Of a stretch of 19,846 bases of DNA, positions 14,645-19,846 are shown piece after piece. The DNA lies in NCBI GenBank assembly GCA_937903155.1, contig CALCZU010000008.1, positions 1-19,846 on the forward strand, given 5' to 3'. The DNA is from an uncultured Bdellovibrionales bacterium. Lineage in GTDB: Bacteria; Bdellovibrionota; FAC87; UBA2466. Position numbers and translations under genes: made by a program. Each line of letters opens with the position of its first letter. Positions within the stretch are counted from its first letter, which is position 1. The notes beneath the pieces were generated by a model that was not told where the DNA came from, did no database searches, and was given only the letters and a program-made list of their open reading frames with translations.

Positions 14645-15637
14645 ATGACCCCACTCCCCTTAGCGCCAACTTTTTTGAGTATTGCACTTTTTCTTTCAGG
14701 TCTGTCCTTCTCGCAAGAAAAACCCAAGTCTCATGAACCTGAAAAACAGAGTACTTCTTCGCGTCCCGTAGCGGATGGAATTTATGCGAAGAAGCCAGAA
14801 GTGGGAAGAGACGAAAAGCAAGAAGCTCTGTTAAAAGAGGTTCGAGAAAATTATCGAAAATTCAAAGAGCTGGAACAGGCAATTGAGTTGTTAGGTTGGC
14901 AAATTAGGAACGCGATTCGGGCCGGAAACAGTATCGCTGAAATAGAACAACGCTTTAAACTGGTTCATGACAAAATGAAATCTCCATTAGGAGTTTCTCC
15001 AGAAGAGGCTGCATTTTTCAAGAAAAAAGAACTGGCAATTAAGCTTGCAAAAGAGTGGGAGATTCTCAATCCAATCATTTACAATGCGAATCCCAAACTT
15101 GCGGAGTTGGCAGTAGGCAAAGAAATCTGCAATAGGATTTACGCAAAGGGCTTGATCGACCGATCATCTTCGCTTCTTCATGAAAGCAAACGGGAAAAAT
15201 ATGAAAACAATGCGGGCGTCATGTATTCGATGAAGTCCTCGGATGGTTCCTATTATACCACCTGTGAATTTCCGGGTAAGTCTTCTGCAAATGAAAGCAC
15301 GATCTTTATTCTCCATTTTAATAAGGATCTTAAATTGGTTGAAGTTTTTCAACCAGCAGAAGACCGTTTCACTTATGACTTTGTTCCAGTGGATTTTGCT
15401 CTCGAAAGAAAAAAAGTGAGGCTCAATGCGCTCACGGAGGGAGAACGTTCTGTCCTAGTTCTGTCGAAAAAATCGGAGAACAGAAAAGAAGATCAGATCG
15501 TTTTGAAACATGAAGAAAACAAAGACTCAAAAGAATACGATGAACGAATCCTGGAGCGGAACGGAAAATCAGAAAAATTTAGTTTCGAGGGGTTTAAGCA
15601 CTTTGGCTTGCAAAATGAGTTCAGGCACCCAGATTAA
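14645..15637 (+). CDS. Exported protein of unknown function, probably leaderless
   Basis: I do not recognise this 330-residue protein. Residues 1-23 (LAPTFLSIALFLSGLSFS core) look like a Sec signal peptide with an unusually uncharged N-terminus. A disordered, charged linker follows (24-55), then a helical and likely coiled-coil stretch (about 56-140) rich in Lys/Glu. A mixed region with three cysteines (C162, C207 and nearby polar segments) comes after, and the C-terminus from about 215 is beta-rich, with FILHFNKDLKLVEVFQ and FVPVDFALERKKVRL. There is no Shine-Dalgarno and an in-frame TAA directly precedes the ATG. The -10 ends six bases before the ATG, which fits a leaderless mRNA. An internal TTG at codon 11 is the only other early start. 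Confidence 0.75.
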   Translation: MTPLPLAPTFLSIALFLSGLSFSQEKPKSHEPEKQSTSSRPVADGIYAKKPEVGRDEKQEALLKEVRENYRKFKELEQAIELLGWQIRNAIRAGNSIAEIEQRFKLVHDKMKSPLGVSPEEAAFFKKKELAIKLAKEWEILNPIIYNANPKLAELAVGKEICNRIYAKGLIDRSSSLLHESKREKYENNAGVMYSMKSSDGSYYTTCEFPGKSSANESTIFILHFNKDLKLVEVFQPAEDRFTYDFVPVDFALERKKVRLNALTEGERSVLVLSKKSENRKEDQIVLKHEENKDSKEYDERILERNGKSEKFSFEGFKHFGLQNEFRHPD

Positions 15638-15704
15638 CATTTTCGCAATTTAGAAATTATCTTTTTGTACAAACACGCTCAAAAAATTGTACTTAACGTA
15701 TTAG

Positions 15705-15727
15705 AATCGACAGAAATTCGATTTTTA
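15705..15727 (+). terminator. Weak possible terminator
   Basis: AATCG (15705-15709) pairs with CGATT (15719-15723) and the 3' arm runs into a T-rich tail. The stem is short and AT-rich, so termination after the preceding gene is only possible. The 192 bases between 15638 and 15829 otherwise hold two TTGTAC copies (one within TTTGTACAAA) and a poor TTCGAT, 18 bases, TATACC promoter for the next gene. Confidence 0.3.
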
Positions 15728-15829
15728 TTCCCTCCGTTAGTATACCGTTGATAACAACAAGATGTTTTCTCGTAATTAAAACTTTGTGCCTTGAGAATAT
15801 GCGAAGTAGTTGTGTGCAGAGGGGTAAAT

Positions 15830-16237
15830 ATGAAAATTAGTGTTACAACGTTGGTTATTTCGATCCTTTTTTCTGCTCAAGGAGCTTTCGCAAGTTTCGA
15901 CTGCAAACTTCAAGCGACTACTGGGACGATTGCACAGTATGGATTTTCTCTGAGTAATGACGGAGCGAGTGCTATTGTACGAGACTTGACGACCATGGCA
16001 ATGGCGAACAATGGAATGCTCAACTGTCTCGGCAATGCTCAGGCATTAAATTGTCAATCCAGTGTTCCAGCCGTCACCCGCGGTCAGAGCTACGAAATAA
16101 ACTTCAGACGGTTTAACAATAGTTTCATCGGGGAGCTAGTCTATGAAACTAATTTTCCACCAGACAAATACTTTCATCTCAATTATCTGAACGGAAAGAA
16201 AACCATCGCGAGTGTCGAGTGCGCCTGGAAAAAATAA
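15830..16237 (+). CDS. Small exported four-cysteine protein of unknown function
   Basis: This encodes 135 residues from the ATG at 15830, preceded by AGAGGGG at a suitable distance. An in-frame TTG at 15791 would add 13 residues ahead of a complete signal peptide and is unlikely. The signal peptide is MKISVTTLVISILFSAQGAFA with cleavage expected after AFA, before SFDC. The mature part of about 114 residues is beta-rich and has four cysteines, one near the N-terminus (FDC), two in adjacent NC positions (LNCLG and LNCQS) and one near the C-terminus (VECAWKK). This is enough for two disulfides and fits a periplasmic or secreted single domain. No family is recognised. It stands alone and is convergent with the WD40 gene. 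Confidence 0.75.
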   Translation: MKISVTTLVISILFSAQGAFASFDCKLQATTGTIAQYGFSLSNDGASAIVRDLTTMAMANNGMLNCLGNAQALNCQSSVPAVTRGQSYEINFRRFNNSFIGELVYETNFPPDKYFHLNYLNGKKTIASVECAWKK

Positions 16238-16252
16238 CTGTCAACGATAAGC

Positions 16253-16277
16253 GGTCGGAGCGACCCTCTTGTTGTTT
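16253..16277 (+). terminator. Possible terminator after the four-cysteine protein
   Basis: GGTCG, GAG, CGACC is a five-pair GC-rich hairpin starting 16 bases after the stop. The sequence following is T-rich (CTCTTGTTGTTTT) but interrupted, so efficiency is uncertain. Confidence 0.4.
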
Positions 16278-16293
16278 TCGAACTAGCAGATTA

Positions 16294-17829
16294 CTATTTT
16301 TTTGATGTTCTCTGCAGGGCACTTCGCGCAGCGCTGCGCACGTTTACGCTGCTGTCCTTTTCCGCAAGGCGAAGCGTGAGTGCGCGTGCCTCCTCCGTTC
16401 CGATGTATTCGAGCACCTGAATGGCACGTAATCTGCGAATTTCAGATGGGTCTTTTACAAGAAATGATTTAGCGGGGTGTGTTTTCAGGATTTTTTTCAC
16501 TCGATAGACGACTTCAGGATTGGAACTCGCTAAAGCTTTGTGCAACTCATCTGCCGCATCCGCGTTTGCGAGTGCTTGTGAGGCCTCCTGACGTTTGTCG
16601 AAGTCTTCATCGCCGAGTTGTCGAATTAAGGCGGAGACGGACTTTGTGTCAACGACCGGCCCATCGACTTTCAACTCCGTCTCAAGAAATTTTACGGATT
16701 CGCTTCCGTGGTCAACCATTTTAGATAGAGTCGAAAGTGTTTTTGTATTTGTTTCAAGAAGCGCCGCCCACAAATCCTGCCATTCCGTCTTTCCAATCCC
16801 TTTTTGAGCTTTTGCAGCCTTGGGAGCCATTTCGAAAGACCATACGCCTACGTGCCACTTCGTTTGCGAACCTGAGCTAGTTAAGAGATGTTTACCGTCC
16901 GACGTGGTGGCGACTTTCACAAAGGCAACTCCGGGCTCTAACTTTTTATAAAGCGATTCACCGGTGAGAATATCCCACACCGCGATCATTCCGTTACGAT
17001 GACCCGAGATAAGCCAACGTCCGTTGGGATGTATCGCTAAGGAGGTCACACCACCCGCGAAACCAATTTCATGTCGGTAGATGATTTTTCCCGATGCCAC
17101 TTCGAGAACGGAAATGACATTATTCCCCTCTTCATGAAACCAGGCGAGTAATCCGCCATCAGGCGTGAATACGGGAGAGTACGCAAGTCTATCGACTGAA
17201 ATCTCGAAAACGGATTTTTTCAAATAGGCATCCAAATATTCGATCGTGGATTGACTCCACGGTTGATTCTCTATTTTACCGCGGGCATTTTTCGTGACGG
17301 CCACGAAACGTTCTCGAGGGTCAAATGCAATGCCTTCGACGGTGAATTGTCCCATTGCCTGTTCCCAAATCAACTCGCCCGAATCGATGTTCCAGAGCAA
17401 AAATTTCGGGGCGGTTCCACCGGCCGCTAGCCACTCTCCGCTAGGAGAAAACGCGAGATGAGACACTGAGCTCGATCCGCCCACTAGTTTTTGCCTGACT
17501 TTTAGTTCTTTGCTGTCAATCAGATAGGCGCTTCCGTTATCATCGGACGCTGCTAACCATTTTCCATCCGGGGAGAATTTACAATCACGACTATTGTTTC
17601 CGCCTGGCGGGCGATCGAATTCGACATCTGTTTTTTTCGAGAGATCCCACATCTCTAGCGGATGATTCGTTCCGGCCATGCAAATGCGAGTTTTATCTGG
17701 AGAAAGTGTGATGCCCCACATTGGACGGTCTTTTTGGATCCACTCAACCTTGGTAAGAGAAACGGAATCCTCCGCATTTAAAATCGGACTGCCAAGAGCG
17801 AGAAAGAAGCCCAAAATTATGATACGCAT
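16294..17829 (-). CDS. Exported WD40 beta-propeller protein with C-terminal HEAT-like domain
   Basis: This encodes 511 residues from the ATG at 17829, with AGGAGG five bases upstream; a GTG at 17835 lies inside that ribosome-binding site and is rejected. A signal peptide (MRIIILGFFLALGSPILNA) sends it out of the cytoplasm. Residues about 28-335 form WD40-type blades, recognised by repeated FSPDGKWLA, FSPSGEWLAAGG, FTPDGGLLAW and HPNGRWLISG strands, each followed by a strand ending in W/L and D. From about 345 a helical tail begins with TEWQDLWAALL. It goes on with SALIRQLGDEDFDKRQEASQ and EVVYRVKKIL, then LRAIQVLEYIGTEEARALTL and the ending NVRSAARSALQR. This tail is typical of planctomycete WD40 proteins. 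It is likely an extracytoplasmic scaffold; partners are unknown. Confidence 0.88.
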   Translation of the reverse strand: MRIIILGFFLALGSPILNAEDSVSLTKVEWIQKDRPMWGITLSPDKTRICMAGTNHPLEMWDLSKKTDVEFDRPPGGNNSRDCKFSPDGKWLAASDDNGSAYLIDSKELKVRQKLVGGSSSVSHLAFSPSGEWLAAGGTAPKFLLWNIDSGELIWEQAMGQFTVEGIAFDPRERFVAVTKNARGKIENQPWSQSTIEYLDAYLKKSVFEISVDRLAYSPVFTPDGGLLAWFHEEGNNVISVLEVASGKIIYRHEIGFAGGVTSLAIHPNGRWLISGHRNGMIAVWDILTGESLYKKLEPGVAFVKVATTSDGKHLLTSSGSQTKWHVGVWSFEMAPKAAKAQKGIGKTEWQDLWAALLETNTKTLSTLSKMVDHGSESVKFLETELKVDGPVVDTKSVSALIRQLGDEDFDKRQEASQALANADAADELHKALASSNPEVVYRVKKILKTHPAKSFLVKDPSEIRRLRAIQVLEYIGTEEARALTLRLAEKDSSVNVRSAARSALQRTSKK

Positions 17830-17950
17830 TGTCACCTCCTGATTGGTAACGCTGACTTATTAGAGAGGCTAGGCTTTGTAAAGGACTGGAGGGATTCCTT
17901 CCCTTCTAATTCAGAGGCGTGGATCGAACTCTCTGGTGACAAAATCTCCG

Positions 17951-17979
17951 TTGCGACCTAAATTCGTATTCATTACAAT
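17951..17979 (+). promoter_or_regulatory. Sigma-70 promoter for the Ig-like protein, peroxidase and proline dehydrogenase genes
   Basis: TTGCGA (17951-17956), a 17-base spacer and TACAAT (17974-17979) lie in the 180-base divergent gap. Transcription should begin near 17986, with GGGGGGAG (17995-18002) as ribosome-binding site before the ATG at 18010. No promoter of like quality was found for the leftward WD40 gene. Confidence 0.7.
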
Positions 17980-18009
17980 CCGTTAGAATTCCTTGGGGGG
18001 AGTCATAAA

Positions 18010-18366
18010 ATGAAAAAGTTGATAGGGGTTTTGTTACTAATAGGTTGCGGTTATCTCAATGCGGCGCCGTTTTATATCGGAAGCACCGGAGTGGTTAAAA
18101 AAGAGCAGGATGCTGAGTTTAAGCTCACCCAAAACACGGATGCCAACAAACTTTATTTTTTTAATACGGGGAAAGCCGAAGTGAATTTGGAAGAGGTCTA
18201 TTTAGAAATTGCCAATGCTAATTTCTACGTGGCAGATAAGCTGACGTTGCCTGCGAACGAATGGTTTGAAGTGGAATTAGGGACTTCAAGTGAAAGAGTT
18301 TCGGGACTTTCTTTTACCGTAAAAGGGGATTCGGACGATATCGAGGCCTGGGGTTCTTTAGAGTAG
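18010..18366 (+). CDS. Small exported Ig-like protein
   Basis: This 118-residue protein has an N-terminal export signal, MKKLIGVLLLIGCGYLNA. Cleavage could occur after NAA by signal peptidase I. LIGC at 10-13 could instead be a lipobox, though it is very early in the chain. The mature part of about 98 residues has alternating beta strands, with KLYFFNTGKAEVNLEEVYLE, then NFYVADKLTLPANEW and FEVELG. The pattern N-T-G, two short strands, F-x-V, then L-P-A and V-x-L-G resembles the choice-of-anchor-D/DUF1573 Ig-like fold, though this is an inference from shape. The di-haem peroxidase starts 15 bases after its stop, so it is probably the first gene of that operon. Confidence 0.75.
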   Translation: MKKLIGVLLLIGCGYLNAAPFYIGSTGVVKKEQDAEFKLTQNTDANKLYFFNTGKAEVNLEEVYLEIANANFYVADKLTLPANEWFEVELGTSSERVSGLSFTVKGDSDDIEAWGSLE

Positions 18367-18381
18367 AATTAGAGGAAAAAC

Positions 18382-19434
18382 ATGAAAAAAAATATCTTCT
18401 CATTTTGGGTTTTAGTCAGTTTTCTCACTCCGCTTGCGGTTTTTTCGGACACTGCGTGGGATAAGGATAACCCAGTCATCCCTATCCCAAATTCGCCACT
18501 TGGAATTGAAACAAAACTTTCTGAACTTCCCAATCCTCCGACGCCGGAAAGAGTGCGTTTGGGACGTTGGTTGTTTTTTGATAAACGTCTTTCGAAAGAC
18601 GGGACGATCTCTTGCGCAAGTTGCCACCGTCCAGAGCACGCTTTTTCGGAACCTACTCCCGTTTCAAGCGGAATCCGAGGACAAAAAGGAAATCGAAAAG
18701 CCCCATCGTTTGTGAATCTTGCTTGGACGCTTTATCCCCATTTCTTTTGGGATGGCCGAGCGAAGTCATTGGAAGAGCAAGCATTAGGTCCCGTTCAAAA
18801 TCCCATCGAAATGGGAAATACACTCGAAGAAATGTTAAAAACGCTGAACGGCATTCCGGGTTACAAAGCCGAATTCAAAAAAGTTTTTGGTTCAAAAGAA
18901 ATCACTTCAGAAAACGTTGCGCTTGCGATTGCGGACTACGAAAGAACTCGGATGAGCGGAAATTCTGCTTATGACCGTTGGAAAGCAGGCGATGAAAAGG
19001 CTGTGAGCGCGGAAGTGAAAAAGGGAGATGAACTTTTCTCCGGAAAAGCTCAGTGCAATAATTGCCATCTGGGTGCGAATTTCACGGATAATCTCTTTCA
19101 CAACCTAGGAATCGGCTGGGATGCGAAAACAAAATCTTTCTCTGATGAGTGCCGGGCGAAGGTTAGCAAAAATCCTGAAGATATTGGAGCCTTTAAAACT
19201 CCGACGATTCGCGATGTTTCAAAGCACGCGCCTTATATGCACGATGGATCCATTAAAACTTTGGAAGAGGTCGTAGAGCACTACAATAAAGGGGGAACCG
19301 CGAATCCTCACCTCAGTCCGAAATTGAAAAAATTGAAACTGACTAAAAAAGAAGTAAAGGCGATTGTGGCAATGATGCGCTCGTTGGATGGGACAGGTTA
19401 TGAAGACACGTCCCCCAAATCGTTTCCTCAATAA
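18382..19434 (+). CDS. Di-haem cytochrome c peroxidase (MauG/CcpA family)
   Basis: This is a 350-residue periplasmic enzyme with a signal peptide (about 1-22). The N-terminal domain carries the peroxidatic haem site CASCH (C78, C81, H82) within LFFDKRLSKDGTISCAS and the following HAFSEPTPVSSGIRG. RKAPSFVNLAW (105-115) and FFWDGRAKSLEEQALGPV (121-138) are conserved. The C-terminal domain has the electron-transfer haem site CNNCH (C225, C228, H229) and HAPYMHDGS (282-290), whose methionine M286 is the expected axial ligand. These enzymes reduce hydrogen peroxide using electrons from small cytochromes or oxidise a partner protein. The length is normal for the family. AGAGGA lies close upstream. 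The proline dehydrogenase ATG overlaps its stop (TAATG). Confidence 0.95.
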   Translation: MKKNIFSFWVLVSFLTPLAVFSDTAWDKDNPVIPIPNSPLGIETKLSELPNPPTPERVRLGRWLFFDKRLSKDGTISCASCHRPEHAFSEPTPVSSGIRGQKGNRKAPSFVNLAWTLYPHFFWDGRAKSLEEQALGPVQNPIEMGNTLEEMLKTLNGIPGYKAEFKKVFGSKEITSENVALAIADYERTRMSGNSAYDRWKAGDEKAVSAEVKKGDELFSGKAQCNNCHLGANFTDNLFHNLGIGWDAKTKSFSDECRAKVSKNPEDIGAFKTPTIRDVSKHAPYMHDGSIKTLEEVVEHYNKGGTANPHLSPKLKKLKLTKKEVKAIVAMMRSLDGTGYEDTSPKSFPQ

Positions 19435-19846
19435 TGAATTTTGAAAATACGGAAATCGCGTTTCGCGCGAAATCGAATTACGAAATTAAAAAAGCCTGGT
19501 TCTTATTCAGGCTTTTAGGTTTCCCCTGGTTTGTCGGCGTTTCGTCTAAGATTACGCTCTTTCTTTTGCGGATTCATTTTCCGATTACCTGGATCATTCG
19601 TCACACGTTGTATCAACAGTTTTGCGGGGGCGAGAACAGAACTGAATGCCAAAAAACGATCTTCAATTTAGCGCGTTATGGTGTTGGAACGATTTTGGAT
19701 TACGCCATTGAAGGCGCTGTCACGGAAGAAACTTTTGATGCGACTCTCGCGGAACTTTCAGAAACCATTAGTTTAGCAAAGGATAATCCGGCCGTTCCTT
19801 TCAGCGTCTTTAAAGTGACGGGAATCGCGAATCATAGCCTCATCGA
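19434..19846 (+). CDS. Proline dehydrogenase, N-terminal fragment (cut by window edge)
   Basis: An open frame of 137 codons runs from the ATG that overlaps the peroxidase stop to the right edge without a stop. It reads MNFENTEIAFRAKSNYEIKK, then AWFLFRLLGF, later QQFCGGENRTECQKTIFNL, then ARYGVGTILDYAIEGAVTEE and ENPAIPF-like DNPAVPFSVFKVTG. The NTEIAF start, FCGGE, the GVGTILDY..EG block and PFSVFK..G are characteristic of the monofunctional FAD-dependent proline dehydrogenase seen in Bacteroidota and some other bacteria, not of the large bifunctional PutA. It oxidises proline to pyrroline-5-carboxylate at the membrane. No Shine-Dalgarno is evident, so translation is likely coupled. The catalytic barrel core lies beyond the window. 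Confidence 0.88.
   Translation, partial: MNFENTEIAFRAKSNYEIKKAWFLFRLLGFPWFVGVSSKITLFLLRIHFPITWIIRHTLYQQFCGGENRTECQKTIFNLARYGVGTILDYAIEGAVTEETFDATLAELSETISLAKDNPAVPFSVFKVTGIANHSLI

Noticed and set aside
15791..15829. TTG-initiated 13-residue extension of the four-cysteine protein
   Set aside because: It would precede a complete signal peptide. The ATG at 15830 has its own purine-rich ribosome-binding site.

Overview
The window looks like chromosomal DNA of a Gram-negative bacterium with moderate GC content. My best guess is the Bdellovibrionota or a neighbouring group once placed in the Deltaproteobacteria. This rests on an NtrYX-type sensor/regulator pair joined to ispG and a short-type prolyl-tRNA synthetase, many Sec-exported small proteins, a di-haem peroxidase, and very compact gene junctions. 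No rRNA, tRNA, CRISPR array or transposase is visible, and the lineage is an inference.

Positions 1-4770 (minus strand) hold an operon read ntrY-like kinase, ntrX-like sigma-54 activator, ispG, proS (cut by the window edge). The genes overlap by one base or are 2 bases apart. From 4880 to 8426 (plus strand) a divergent operon carries a cysteine desulfurase, MnmA and MtaB. The desulfurase can supply the sulfur that MnmA puts into tRNA wobble uridine, and MtaB is the radical-SAM enzyme that methylthiolates t6A37. Both are tRNA anticodon-loop modifications.

Positions 8427-13617 (plus strand) are more accessory. They hold a regulatory region with a 21-bp tandem repeat, a 16-bp palindrome and a sigma-54-like promoter. 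This precedes an exported protein built from three 40-residue repeats, closed by a strong terminator. Next come a membrane protein with a DUF374/acyltransferase-like C-terminus, translationally overlapped by a NAPE-PLD-like metallo-beta-lactamase-fold hydrolase, then a family 4-type glycosyltransferase. A small His-rich protein and a DUF71 ATP-pyrophosphatase follow.

Positions 13690-15637 hold two divergent genes, a family 2-like glycosyltransferase (minus) and an unknown exported protein (plus). They are separated by a 31-bp inverted repeat. Each arm is a near-ideal outward-facing sigma-70 promoter, and the right-hand transcript should start at or next to the ATG, so it is probably leaderless. 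This is the most striking non-coding structure in the window.

Positions 15830-19846 hold a small exported four-cysteine protein and a minus-strand exported WD40 protein with a HEAT-like tail of the kind common in Planctomycetes. Divergently, from a good sigma-70 promoter, come a small exported Ig-like protein, a di-haem cytochrome c peroxidase and the start of a proline dehydrogenase (cut by the window edge). All assignments come from reading motifs; no database search was run.
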